A stretch of 23,823 bases of DNA from assembly GCA_902762335.1 (NCBI GenBank), contig CACWNZ010000002.1, positions 1 to 23,823 of the forward strand. Direction: 5' to 3'. This document shows positions 15,256-23,402 of this stretch, piece by piece. Within the stretch, counting starts at the first letter, position 1. Each line of letters opens with the position of its first letter. Source of the DNA: an uncultured Ruminococcus sp. (lineage in GTDB: Bacteria; Bacillota; Clostridia; Oscillospirales; Acutalibacteraceae). Position numbers and translations under genes: made by a program. A model generated the notes under the pieces. The model did no database searches. It worked only from the letters and a program-made list of their open reading frames with translations, and had not been told where the DNA came from.

Positions 15256-16152
15256 ATGATCCGTGAATTCATAGCAGTAGCAGATACTATTGAAGAAGCG
15301 CAGAAGAAGGCGTGCGAGGAACTTGGTACTGAGCCTGAGAATACGGGCTTTGAGGTACTGCAGATGCCCGAAAAGAAAAAATTCGGTCTTTTCGGCGGCA
15401 GCCCTGCTAAGGTAAGAGCTTTTGTAGAGGTAACGCCTCTTGATATGGCAAAGAGCTATCTTAAGGATATTCTTGTAAAAATGGGCATTACCGAGGTAGA
15501 GATGACTGCCGAGGAAACAGAGGGCGGCGCAGTTATCAATATCGAGGGCAAGGACGTCGGCTTCATTATCGGACACAGGGGAGAGACGCTTGACGCTTTG
15601 CAGTATCTTGCAGGTCTTGTGGCTAACCACGTTGACGAGGGCTATTACAGAATATCCATCAACATAGGCAACTACAGAGAGAAAAGGGAAAAGACCCTTG
15701 AGATACTCGGCAGAAAGCTTGCGTTCAAGGCAGTAAAGACAGGCGCAAAGACCTCTCTTGAGCCTATGAATCCCTACGAGAGAAGAATAATACACACTGC
15801 AGTGCAGAAGGTAAGAGGAGCGACCTCATGGAGCGAGGGCGAGAATATGCACCGCCACGTTGTCATCGGTCCCGATCCCGACTATAAGCCCTCTTACGGC
15901 AAGGGCGGCTACCGTAAGGGCGACAGATCGAGCAGCTTTAACAAGGACGGCTCATTCAGCCGCAGAACACGCTCGAGCACCTATCAGAGAAGACAGTATT
16001 CCGAGGGCGAAAAGCTCATTCAGGACAGCGTTTTCAGCACCTTTGAGGACGACAGCAGCTCATCATCACTTGTAAGAGAAAGCATAAACGAAAGACCCGA
16101 TACCTCGCTTTACGGCAGGATCGAGGTAAAAAAGAATACCGACGAGGAATAA
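15256..16152 (+). CDS. jag: RNA-binding protein KhpB/Jag
   Basis: Jag/KhpB is an RNA-binding protein encoded next to yidC and linked to cell division and cell-wall control. The Jag-N domain ends with KKKFGLFGGSPAKVRAFVE (about 35-55). The KH domain has the loop IIGHRGET near residues 103-110. The R3H domain reads PMNPYERRIIHTAVQ and ends near residue 205. About 92 further residues, rich in Ser, Arg, Gly and Tyr with a late acidic patch, extend past the R3H domain where most Jag proteins stop. The ATG has AGGGGG upstream. The gene ends in a strong terminator. Confidence 0.95.
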   Translation: MIREFIAVADTIEEAQKKACEELGTEPENTGFEVLQMPEKKKFGLFGGSPAKVRAFVEVTPLDMAKSYLKDILVKMGITEVEMTAEETEGGAVINIEGKDVGFIIGHRGETLDALQYLAGLVANHVDEGYYRISINIGNYREKREKTLEILGRKLAFKAVKTGAKTSLEPMNPYERRIIHTAVQKVRGATSWSEGENMHRHVVIGPDPDYKPSYGKGGYRKGDRSSSFNKDGSFSRRTRSSTYQRRQYSEGEKLIQDSVFSTFEDDSSSSSLVRESINERPDTSLYGRIEVKKNTDEE

Positions 16153-16160
16153 TATCACAC

Positions 16161-16191
16161 AAAAAAACAGGCGTTATCGCCTGTTTTTTTT
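16161..16191. terminator. Bidirectional terminator between jag and parB-like gene
   Basis: AAAAAAACAGGCG, loop TTAT, and CGCCTGTTTTTTT form a 13-bp perfect hairpin with T-runs in both directions. It closes the rpmH-jag operon and the convergent parB-like gene. Confidence 0.9.
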
Positions 16192-16200
16192 ATCTCATAT

Positions 16201-17031
16201 TCACGCAGCGCTTATCTCATTGACAGGACATCTTCTCTCTTTAGGAATTGTTATCACATATTCAACGCTGTCCTCATTATAATAAACGCGCTGTTCGGCA
16301 TCGATGTCCGAGCTGATAAGCGCTGAAACAGCCTTTGAAATAGTATTCTCAAACAGCCTTACGTCCTTGATAACGCCCTTTCTGCGCCGGTCCTTAAGTT
16401 TTTCGAGGGCGGTTTTTTCAAGAAAGCTCTTTATATAGCCTTCGGTCTGCGATACGTTAAGATTATATTCTATTATCTCGCTCAGTATCATTCTTCTTTC
16501 GTGCCTGTCCGATATTTTAAGCAGAGCGAGGGCATGATCCACGCTGAGATGTGATCTTAATATGAGCCGTCTTTCAGTCTCGTCAAGCTGAAGTATATCG
16601 GTAATTTCACCCTTATCGCCATAGCTCCCGCCCGAAAAATACTCCGCCTCGCGCTTTGTCAGCCCGAGCGCGCCTATAAGTTCCGCAATGCCCTGAGCCC
16701 TTTCAAAAATATTCAGATCGGCGCGTTTCGTATTCTCCTCAAAAGATAATATCCTCGCCTCGTCATCGCTGCATGATATAACTATGCAGGGTATCTTTTT
16801 TCTGCCGCACATAACGCAGGCTCTCAGTCTGCGCTCGCCCGCAATAAGCTCGTATTCGGACGAGCTGACCCTTCTCACTATAACAGGCTGTATCAGCCCG
16901 TTTTGTCTTATGCTCATTGCAAGACTGTTCATTTCCTCTTCGTCGTAGCTCCTTCTCGGCTGCGTGGGGCAGGGTCTTATACGCACTATCGGCACGTCTG
17001 TTACTCTGCGGCGCTTTTTTATCTTTGGCAT
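16201..17031 (-). CDS. ParB/Spo0J/Noc-like nucleoid protein
   Basis: ParB-family proteins bind CTP, clamp on DNA at specific sites and organise chromosome segregation; Noc is the paralogue next to rsmG. The N-terminal domain has IRPCPTQPRRSYDEEEM, QNGLIQPVIVRR and the CTP motif ELIAGERRLRA, followed by ENTKRADLNIFERAQGI. The helix-turn-helix region is unusual: after GLTKREAEYF the expected GKSRSxVANxLRLL is replaced by SGGSYGDKGEITDILQL. I start at the ATG of 17029-17031 because AAAGGGG lies eight bases upstream; the earlier ATG at 17049 has TATAAT four bases upstream and would be nearly leaderless. No parA is in the window. Its position suggests Noc, but its DNA target is uncertain. Confidence 0.85.
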   Translation of the reverse strand: MPKIKKRRRVTDVPIVRIRPCPTQPRRSYDEEEMNSLAMSIRQNGLIQPVIVRRVSSSEYELIAGERRLRACVMCGRKKIPCIVISCSDDEARILSFEENTKRADLNIFERAQGIAELIGALGLTKREAEYFSGGSYGDKGEITDILQLDETERRLILRSHLSVDHALALLKISDRHERRMILSEIIEYNLNVSQTEGYIKSFLEKTALEKLKDRRRKGVIKDVRLFENTISKAVSALISSDIDAEQRVYYNEDSVEYVITIPKERRCPVNEISAA

Positions 17032-17105
17032 ATCATCAGCCCCTTTCATAATGATTATACCCCTGAAGCTCTGCGGTTTTTGTCATAAAGGCTCGGAAAA
17101 AGAAA

Positions 17106-17147
17106 AAAAGTTTTCAACACGAACGCGCGGTACGGTTGAAAACTTTT
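17106..17147 (-). terminator. Intrinsic terminator after rsmG
   Basis: A 13-bp perfect stem (17106-17118 with 17135-17147, arms AAAAGTTTTCAAC) and a 16-base loop are followed on the minus strand by a T-rich tail. It lies between the rsmG stop and the parB-like gene, so the latter probably has its own promoter (TATAAT at 17054-17059, minus strand). Confidence 0.8.
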
Positions 17148-17158
17148 CTTTTTATATT

Positions 17159-17866
17159 TCAGAGAGGCTGCTTTGATATTTTAACTCCTCTGCGCGGATA
17201 GGCGGATGGGGTAGGGTAGAGCTTTGAAATGACTATTATAGTTCTCGTCTGTTCATCGGGCAGAGTGAGCTGTCTGATATATCCGACCCTGCCGCCGAGA
17301 ACTCTTACGGCATTTTCGGCTGCTTTAAGCTCCTCGTTCCCGTCCGGACCCTTCATGGCTATAAACTCCCCGCCCTTTTTTATATAGGGCATACAGTATT
17401 CGCACAGAGACGGAAGATTAGCTACAGCGCGGGATATCGCATAGTCAAAGCTGTCCCTGTATCCGGGTCTGCGGCCGAATTCCTCGGCTCTTGCGTGTAT
17501 CAGTGAGGCTTCGAGCCCTAACTGACTGCAAACCTCGTCAAGAAACAGCAGTCTTTTATTAAGGCTGTCCAGCAGGGTGAGCTTTATATCGGGGCGCATT
17601 ATTTTAACGGGTATCCCCGGAAAGCCCGCTCCCGTGCCTATATCTATCACCGAAGCTCCCTGTTTTATCTCTGCGTGCTTCAATACGGCAATGCTGTCGA
17701 TAAAATGCTTTACCGCAATATCCTTCTGCTCCGTAATGGCGGTCAGATTCATCTTTTTGTTCCATTCGACAAGAAGCTCCGCATATTTTTCAAAGGCGGA
17801 GAGCTGCTTATCGTCTATTGCCATATCGTTTTCGGCGCACCATTCTCTGATAAGCCCGCTGATCAT
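17159..17866 (-). CDS. rsmG: 16S rRNA 7-methylguanosine methyltransferase RsmG (GidB)
   Basis: RsmG methylates N7 of the conserved guanine 527 in 16S rRNA using S-adenosylmethionine. The 235-residue length is typical. The SAM-binding motif is VIDIGTGAGFPGIPVKI (from residue 73), followed by LLDSLNKRLLFL, the AEEFGR segment, and SRAVANLP. The C-terminus YPRRGVKISKQPL is the family ending. The start overlaps the mnmG stop by ATGA, giving translational coupling. The gene faces the origin, opposite to its usual direction. Confidence 0.96.
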   Translation of the reverse strand: MISGLIREWCAENDMAIDDKQLSAFEKYAELLVEWNKKMNLTAITEQKDIAVKHFIDSIAVLKHAEIKQGASVIDIGTGAGFPGIPVKIMRPDIKLTLLDSLNKRLLFLDEVCSQLGLEASLIHARAEEFGRRPGYRDSFDYAISRAVANLPSLCEYCMPYIKKGGEFIAMKGPDGNEELKAAENAVRVLGGRVGYIRQLTLPDEQTRTIIVISKLYPTPSAYPRRGVKISKQPL

Positions 17867-19755
17867 TCGCTTTGCTCCTCCGTTCTGTTTTTTAATGAGG
17901 CGAGATATATTACAAGCACGGATATATCCGCAGGGCTTACGCCCGAGATCCTGCTTGCCTGACCTATGTTCTCGGGGCGCACCTTATTCAGCTTTTCGCG
18001 CGCCTCAAGGCGAAGCCCCTCTATCTTTGAATAGTCCGTACCGGGCGGCAGAAGCTTTTTTTCGAGCCTGCGCACCTGATCTATTATAATGAGCTGTCTG
18101 CTTATGTAGCCCTCGTATTTTATTTCTACCTCGACCTGCTCAAAAATATTCGGGTCAAGCCCGGGACGGGCGGTATCGACTTCTTTAAGAGCCTCGTAGC
18201 TGAGCTCCGGGCGCTTCAGAAGATCTATCAGCCTTATTCCCGTAGTGACCTCGGTAGTGCCGCATTCTCTGAGTATCTCATTGAGCCTGTCCGTAGGGGA
18301 GAGCACGGTACGCTTTATCCTTTCAAGCTCGGCGTTAATGCTGTTCTGCTTTTTGGTAAAGCGCTCCCAGCGCTCGTCGGTAATAAGACCTATCTCTCTG
18401 CCCATAGGGGTGAGCCTTGTATCGGCATTGTCCTGTCTGAGTATAAGTCTGTACTCACTGCGCGAGGTCATCATTCTGTAGGGATCGTTGCAGCCCTTTG
18501 TTACGAGATCGTCTATAAGAGTTCCTATGTACGAGCTTGCCCTGTCGAGGATAAACGGCTTTTTATTCTGAATTTTCAGCGCGGCGTTTATGCCCGCGAT
18601 AAGTCCCTGCGCCGCTGCCTCCTCATAGCCCGAGCTGCCGTTGAACTGTCCCGCGCCGTAAAGACCCTCAAGGTCCTTGAATTCAAGCGTGCTGTTCATC
18701 TGTACGGGATCTGCGCAGAAGTATTCTATAGCATAGGCGGGGCGCATCACTATGCAGTGCTCAAGTCCCTTTATTGAATGATAGAACTTAAGCTGAACGT
18801 CCTCGGGCAGGGAAGAGGACATTCCCTGAAGATACATCTCCTCGGTGTCAAGTCCGCAGGGCTCTATAAAGAGCTGATGGCGCTTTTTATCGGCAAAGCG
18901 GACTATCTTATCCTCAAGGCTCGGGCAGTATCTCGGACCGATGCCCTCTATTTTTCCGCTGTACATGGGGGAGCGGTGGATATTATCAAGAATTATCTGC
19001 TTTGTAGTTTCGTTTGTCCAGCTTATATGGCACTTGACCTTATTCTCGCCCGGAGTTTCGGTATCGTATGAGAACGGCACAACGGGCTCGTCGCCGCACT
19101 GCTCCTCAAGGTCGGTAAAGTCTATGCTCGATCTCAGCACTCTTGCGGGTGTTCCCGTTTTGAAACGTCTTATGGACATACCTAATCTTTCAAGAGCATC
19201 GGGCAGATATTTTGACGGGAACATACCGTCGGGTCCGCTCTCGTAGGATACGTCGCCGACGTATATCCTGCCGCCGAGATAGGTGCCTGTTGCTAATATT
19301 ACGGCCTTTGCGGTATACTGCGCCTCAAGTCTTGTCGTCAGCAGCCATTTGCCGTCGTCTGTCCTTTCAAGATCTGTTATCTCCGCCTGATGAAGCTCGA
19401 GTCCCTGCTGAAGCTCAAGGGTATGCTTCATTCTTGTGCTGTAGGCGCGTCTGTCTATCTGCGCCCGCAGCGAATGCACCGCAGGACCCTTTCCGCGGTT
19501 GAGCATTCTCATCTGAAGGAAGCATTCGTCGGCAGCTTTTCCCATTTCTCCGCCGAGGGCATCTATCTCTCTTACAAGATGTCCCTTTGCGGTGCCTCCT
19601 ATCGAAGGGTTGCACGGGCAGTTGCCTACGGCGTCCATATTTATGGTGAATACCGCCGTGCTGCACCCGAGTCTTGCCGAAGCAAGACCTGCCTCTATTC
19701 CTGCATGACCTGCGCCTATTACGGCAACGTCAAATTCTCCCGCGTGAAATTTCAT
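17863..19755 (-). CDS. mnmG: tRNA uridine-5-carboxymethylaminomethyl modification enzyme MnmG (GidA)
   Basis: MnmG is an FAD enzyme that, with MnmE, modifies wobble uridine 34 of several tRNAs. From the ATG at 19753-19755, with GAGGAAGG seven bases upstream, the protein has 630 residues, the usual length. An upstream in-frame ATG at 19800 gives 15 extra unconserved residues. The FAD motif is GAGHAG (14-19), followed by NPSIGGTAKGHLVREIDALG and GPAVHSLRAQIDR. The motif GAGQFNGSSGYEEAAAQGL is near residue 370. The gene is coupled to rsmG. Its partner mnmE, normally adjacent between jag and mnmG, is not in the window. Confidence 0.97.
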   Translation of the reverse strand: MKFHAGEFDVAVIGAGHAGIEAGLASARLGCSTAVFTINMDAVGNCPCNPSIGGTAKGHLVREIDALGGEMGKAADECFLQMRMLNRGKGPAVHSLRAQIDRRAYSTRMKHTLELQQGLELHQAEITDLERTDDGKWLLTTRLEAQYTAKAVILATGTYLGGRIYVGDVSYESGPDGMFPSKYLPDALERLGMSIRRFKTGTPARVLRSSIDFTDLEEQCGDEPVVPFSYDTETPGENKVKCHISWTNETTKQIILDNIHRSPMYSGKIEGIGPRYCPSLEDKIVRFADKKRHQLFIEPCGLDTEEMYLQGMSSSLPEDVQLKFYHSIKGLEHCIVMRPAYAIEYFCADPVQMNSTLEFKDLEGLYGAGQFNGSSGYEEAAAQGLIAGINAALKIQNKKPFILDRASSYIGTLIDDLVTKGCNDPYRMMTSRSEYRLILRQDNADTRLTPMGREIGLITDERWERFTKKQNSINAELERIKRTVLSPTDRLNEILRECGTTEVTTGIRLIDLLKRPELSYEALKEVDTARPGLDPNIFEQVEVEIKYEGYISRQLIIIDQVRRLEKKLLPPGTDYSKIEGLRLEAREKLNKVRPENIGQASRISGVSPADISVLVIYLASLKNRTEEQSE

Positions 19756-19788
19756 ACTATGACCTTCCTCTTTTCTTTTGTCCTTTAC

Positions 19789-19794
19789 ATTATA
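19789..19794 (-). promoter_or_regulatory. Candidate -10 box for mnmG-rsmG
   Basis: TATAAT on the minus strand lies 33 bases before the mnmG ATG. No good -35 is visible at 16-18 bases, so the promoter call is tentative. Confidence 0.4.
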
Positions 19795-19850
19795 ATACAT
19801 TTCCGCCGATTTGTATACCGACTAAGCAAGTTTATTTTACTCTGCCCGAT

Positions 19851-19866
19851 TGTTTCACGTGAAACA
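19851..19866. promoter_or_regulatory. parS: parS chromosome-partitioning site
   Basis: TGTTTCACGTGAAACA is a perfect 16-base palindrome matching the ParB-binding consensus TGTTNCACGTGAAACA. It lies in the gap upstream of mnmG. parS sites cluster near the origin in Firmicutes. Confidence 0.95.
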
Positions 19867-19877
19867 TTACTATGTTT

Positions 19878-19917
19878 AACAGGCTGCCGCACAATGTGGT
19901 GTGTACGGCAGCCTGTT
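19878..19917 (-). terminator. Hairpin after the anti-sigma-like gene
   Basis: A 12-bp perfect stem (AACAGGCTGCCG, 19878-19889, with 19906-19917) has a 16-base loop. It follows the stop at 19940 on the minus strand but lacks a strong T-run, so it is a probable rather than certain terminator. The parS site begins 11 bases beyond it. Confidence 0.6.
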
Positions 19918-19939
19918 CAGGGGGTTATCAAAAATTTAG

Positions 19940-22648
19940 TTATCGGCAGAATTTATCCGTTCTCAGTGTGGTAACGGTATCATAAAGGAATTTGCTTTCG
20001 TCATTATACACGGGTACCTTTTTGATATTGAACTCCTCGCCGAGAGTAAAGGTATCGCTTTTTTCAAAGCTGCTTCTGTATGCGGTTACGTCCTCGTAGC
20101 TGCCGAATTTTTCGTGTATGCTGACTATGAGCTCCGGCAGCCTTGTATCTTCGTTTTCCTTGATGAACATGGAAATATCGGATACGTTGTGTATATCCGA
20201 GTAAAGTCCGACCGCCTTGTCAAAGGCAGCTGCAAGATCCGTCGATCCGTAATGAGAGAGAATATAATCCTCTGCCTCCTGTGCGCTGACATTGCTTTCG
20301 TCCTTGCAGTAGGGATTATCTATGGTTATCTCCATTTCATAACCGACGTACTCGACCTCATCGGTGAACAATACGCTAATCGACCTGATAAAGAGGTTTT
20401 CCTTTTCGGCGGCAGTGATCTTTTTAAGGATCGCAGCCGCTTCCTCCTTTGTACCGTTAAAATGCACGGTCATCTGATACGATGAGAAGCTGCCGTTATC
20501 CTCGTCTTTATTGGAAACGATCTCTGATACGTCGATATTATCGTTAATGCCTTCCGCAAAGGATCCGAGCTGAGCCTTTGTCCATTTTTTGTATTTGTAT
20601 CCCTCTATATCGACCTTATATTCGGGTTTATGCGAGGGTATCGTAGAGGGGTAGAGGGGCTCGGGGATCTCGGGCTCTGCCATGGTCTTGTCAAGCCTCA
20701 TGGTAAACTCCGCCGCCTCTATATCGGCGCGGGTATCGAAATATCGATCGATGAGCTTTTTGCGATCTGCCGAGTTCCACCTTGCAAGAATATATTTTGC
20801 CGCCTCCTGCGCTGTGAGCCCGGATTCGGGAGTAGCATAGGGATTTATAAGCGCTGCGGTCATGGATATGATATCGTCTTCGTTAGGCTTTGAGAAGCTT
20901 ATCGAGCTTATAAAGATGTTTTTCTCCTCAAGGGCGACGAGATAATAAAGAATGTCCCTGAGATCCTCCTCCGTTCCCTCGTATCCGAGCAATATGTCGG
21001 TAGATACGTAGTTTGTGTCGTCGTCTACGTTAACGTAGGGGGTGATACCCGATGAGGTGCAGTAATAGCCGTCAAGACCGCTGAGATAATAGTTTATCTG
21101 TTCTATGCTGTTCTGTACGGGACGGTATTTTTTCATATCGGGTCTGCCCTTTTCGGGGATAGTGATATCTAACACGGGCGCTGAGCTTTCGCCCGACACC
21201 TCCAAGCTGTCGGGGTCGGGTATTTCGATATCCTCATAGCCCTTCTTTGTATAGATGACCTCGCTGTTTATTACTACCTTTGCAATTTTTGCCGGGTCTA
21301 TGACGGTGGTCTTTCCGACTGCCGTCAGCTTTTCCTTTGTAACGTCCATATAGAGGTCGGTGTCTACGAAGAAGTCGGAGTAGAGCAGCTTTATATCCTC
21401 GTTGATGATAACGCTGCCCGTATCTTTGTCGGTATGCCACTCAAGACCCGAGGAATCCGCGATAAAGTATTTTACGGTGCCGTCGATAAGAACTATCTTA
21501 GAGTGTCTGTAGTCGATAGTGTTATGATCGTCTCTGAGCTGCGGGGGATTTACAAAGGCGGAGATACGCTCCTCATAATTGAGGGGACTGTCGTTGTTTT
21601 CATAAAGCTGATCTTCCTTGTACTGACCGGTCTTCTGCATTTCCCTTATCTGTTCGGGGGTGAATTCCTCGTTAGTCGTAATGCTCAGGCGGGTGGGGGA
21701 GATAGTCAGATCGGCGGTCCTGTCAGGCTTCATGGTCATAGGAGAATTAACGCTGTCCAATACGGTGGTTATTATCTCGGGGTCCATATAGTCGACCTTA
21801 TAGGTCAGATCAAACTTAAGAGGAAGCTTATTCTTAGTTATTGTATACAGGCAGTATCTTCCGTCCTCCGTTTTCCATTTGCAGTCCTTTTCCATATCGA
21901 GCCCCTTTTCAAAGCAAAGGGAATCCGCTTCGTTATAGACCGTCTCGTTCATGGTATTGAAGGAGCAGATAAGCTCGTTATAGGTTATGGAATAAACGTA
22001 CTCTGAGGTAAGGGTGACGGCGCCCGTATCGTTTGCGCCGGGCAGGGGGGGTGTGCTGATAAAAACGGTAATGGTCTTTCCGTCGTCGGAGAGAGCGTAG
22101 TACAGATCGTCATAGCCGGTGTTATAAAGCTCATTGTTCCTGCCCTGCATGAAGTAAACGTAGGGATAGTCCTCTTTTTCCCGCACTGATCTCAGCCTTT
22201 GCAGGTAGTCCTCTGCTGAAAGACCGCGTGAGCTTTCGCTGAGAGTGATATATGAATTAATAGGACGCGCCTGAGGAGCAAGCAGACCGTCGGCGGTATC
22301 AAAAGCGGTGCCGTCCGTCTTTTTGATAGAGACTGAAGCGATAACGTTCTTTTCGGTGCATATCATGCCGAGGAATTCTGCGCTGAGGCTGCCGTCTGCG
22401 GCTTCAAAGGTGAATTCGCTCGTATCTATTACGTCAAGGGCGTCGACGTCGCCCTTATATACGGGGGTAAAGTCCGAGTGGAGCAGACCTGTGGTGGCTA
22501 TTACCGTAGTACCGACCACGGCAACGGATACGGCTGCGGCTACGAGCCATACTGTGAGTCTTTTGCGGTTTTTCTTTGTTCTGCGTCGATTTCCATATCC
22601 GTATCGAAGCTGTCGAACTCGTCTCTGAATCTCGTTTTCATAGCTCAT
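19940..22648 (-). CDS. Large anti-sigma-like membrane protein with repeated ectodomains; probable 5' frameshift
   Basis: The 902-residue protein has one transmembrane helix at about 31-53, a short basic cytoplasmic end and a very large outside part. It directly follows and overlaps an ECF sigma gene, the usual place for a membrane anti-sigma factor. I do not recognise the ectodomain. Residues of about 545-650 and 720-827 are repeats of one another, sharing GT-E-E...IL, FI-SIS, NPY and S-AQEA--YIL. As read, the start ATG (22646-22648) lies only two bases after AAAGGGG. A better start is the ATG at 22639-22641, nine bases after AAAGGGG and overlapping the sigma stop as ATGA. It begins MKTRFRDEFDSFDTDMEIDA but needs a -1 shift near 22561-22573 to reach the membrane helix frame. 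The function is inferred only from context. Confidence 0.7.
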   Translation of the reverse strand: MSYENEIQRRVRQLRYGYGNRRRTKKNRKRLTVWLVAAAVSVAVVGTTVIATTGLLHSDFTPVYKGDVDALDVIDTSEFTFEAADGSLSAEFLGMICTEKNVIASVSIKKTDGTAFDTADGLLAPQARPINSYITLSESSRGLSAEDYLQRLRSVREKEDYPYVYFMQGRNNELYNTGYDDLYYALSDDGKTITVFISTPPLPGANDTGAVTLTSEYVYSITYNELICSFNTMNETVYNEADSLCFEKGLDMEKDCKWKTEDGRYCLYTITKNKLPLKFDLTYKVDYMDPEIITTVLDSVNSPMTMKPDRTADLTISPTRLSITTNEEFTPEQIREMQKTGQYKEDQLYENNDSPLNYEERISAFVNPPQLRDDHNTIDYRHSKIVLIDGTVKYFIADSSGLEWHTDKDTGSVIINEDIKLLYSDFFVDTDLYMDVTKEKLTAVGKTTVIDPAKIAKVVINSEVIYTKKGYEDIEIPDPDSLEVSGESSAPVLDITIPEKGRPDMKKYRPVQNSIEQINYYLSGLDGYYCTSSGITPYVNVDDDTNYVSTDILLGYEGTEEDLRDILYYLVALEEKNIFISSISFSKPNEDDIISMTAALINPYATPESGLTAQEAAKYILARWNSADRKKLIDRYFDTRADIEAAEFTMRLDKTMAEPEIPEPLYPSTIPSHKPEYKVDIEGYKYKKWTKAQLGSFAEGINDNIDVSEIVSNKDEDNGSFSSYQMTVHFNGTKEEAAAILKKITAAEKENLFIRSISVLFTDEVEYVGYEMEITIDNPYCKDESNVSAQEAEDYILSHYGSTDLAAAFDKAVGLYSDIHNVSDISMFIKENEDTRLPELIVSIHEKFGSYEDVTAYRSSFEKSDTFTLGEEFNIKKVPVYNDESKFLYDTVTTLRTDKFCR

Positions 22649-23186
22649 ATCCCCTTTCCGTCAGATTTTTTTTGATCTTTTCTCGTGTTCGTTTCAATTT
22701 TGATTTCACCGTTTCAAGATTTAGTTTCATTATTTCGGCTATGCTTGAGGTTTTCTGATAATAGAAATAATATCTTATAAGTATTTCCCTGTCGGGCTCT
22801 CCTATATCGTTTACTATTTTTCTGAGCTCGCTGTTTACGTCCTTGCTTTCGGTATGGTACTCTATGGAGAAATCGTCCTCGAAGTCGTAGTCGTCAATAC
22901 TGATGACGTTGCCTTTTCTCATTACGCTTTCAAGCTTATTGAGCGCTCTGGTTTTTGCTATACAGCAGATATAGCCCTTAAGCTTTTCGGGAAGTATCTT
23001 GTCCCTGTTGTTCCACAGAGTTATGAATACGTCCGAGGTGACCTCCTCTATATCCTCACGGGTCATGTTTTCCTTAGAAACATTATATATGATCGTAGAA
23101 ACAAGAGCGGTATATTTCATTATTATATTCTCAAGAGCCTTTTGATCTCCTTTTTTCAGCCTGACGGCAAGCTCAGAGTCGTCCAT
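22638..23186 (-). CDS. ECF-type RNA polymerase sigma-70 factor
   Basis: This is a small sigma factor that would redirect RNA polymerase to a specific promoter set. Region 2 (about 8-80) includes DIEEVTSDVFITLWNN and LKGYICCIAKTRALNKLE. Region 4 (about 120-175) includes REILIRYYFYYQKTSSIAEI and LETVKSKLKRTREKIKKNL, the helix-turn-helix for -35 binding. The start is placed at the ATG of 23184-23186, seven bases after GGAGG; the ATG two codons earlier touches the ribosome site. Its stop overlaps the start of the downstream large membrane protein, its likely anti-sigma factor. A TATAAT-like box lies about 120 bases upstream. Confidence 0.9.
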   Translation of the reverse strand: MDDSELAVRLKKGDQKALENIIMKYTALVSTIIYNVSKENMTREDIEEVTSDVFITLWNNRDKILPEKLKGYICCIAKTRALNKLESVMRKGNVISIDDYDFEDDFSIEYHTESKDVNSELRKIVNDIGEPDREILIRYYFYYQKTSSIAEIMKLNLETVKSKLKRTREKIKKNLTERGYEL

Positions 23187-23304
23187 TTCCATACCTCCTC
23201 TGCTTCAGGATCCTCTTAATATTAATAACAGCCCGGATCATCATTCGGGTGCAATAATATTGAGAATTCTTCAGCTATTTTTTTTACAGCTGTGTCTGAT
23301 GCCT

Positions 23305-23310
23305 ATTATA
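23305..23310 (-). promoter_or_regulatory. Candidate -10 box for the sigma operon
   Basis: TATAAT on the minus strand lies about 120 bases before the sigma gene. No clear -35 is visible. An alternative ECF-type autoregulated promoter was not recognised. The rest of the 23187-23447 gap holds a small imperfect hairpin (CCCG/CGGG, 23232-23252), parS and a terminator. Confidence 0.35.
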
Positions 23311-23348
23311 ACATATAACGGTGCCTTCGGGATAGTATAAATAAAAAT

Positions 23349-23364
23349 TGTTTCACGTGAAACA
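23349..23364. promoter_or_regulatory. parS: Second parS chromosome-partitioning site
   Basis: TGTTTCACGTGAAACA is identical to the site at 19851-19866 and lies 3.5 kb from it, between the sigma gene and the partial gene at the right edge. Confidence 0.95.
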
Positions 23365-23368
23365 TCGT

Positions 23369-23402
23369 AAAAAAACCGCCGCACATGGGTTATGTGCGGC
23401 GG
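23369..23402 (-). terminator. Terminator after the right-edge gene
   Basis: An 11-bp perfect stem (CCGCCGCACAT, 23376-23386, with 23392-23402) with a 5-base loop is followed by seven T on the minus strand. It ends transcription of the partial gene to its right. Confidence 0.88.

Larger units (their letters stand above)
19851..19925 (-). repeat. Shared 3' module, copy 1: ACCCCCTGA, hairpin, 11 nt, parS
   Basis: Reading away from the gene end: ACCCCCTGA (19917-19925), a GC-rich hairpin containing GCCGCACA on the plus strand, 11 bases, then parS. The same order with the same 11-base spacing recurs at 23349-23431. Confidence 0.7.

Noticed and set aside
17111..17119. TTTTCAACA as a distant DnaA box
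   Set aside because: It is part of the perfect terminator stem after rsmG, so the match is better explained by the hairpin.
22556..22581. Canonical X XXY YYZ slippery heptamer for programmed -1 frameshifting
   Set aside because: The A-runs are suggestive, but no heptamer is in the correct zero frame and I saw no clear stimulatory stem, so an indel is at least as likely.
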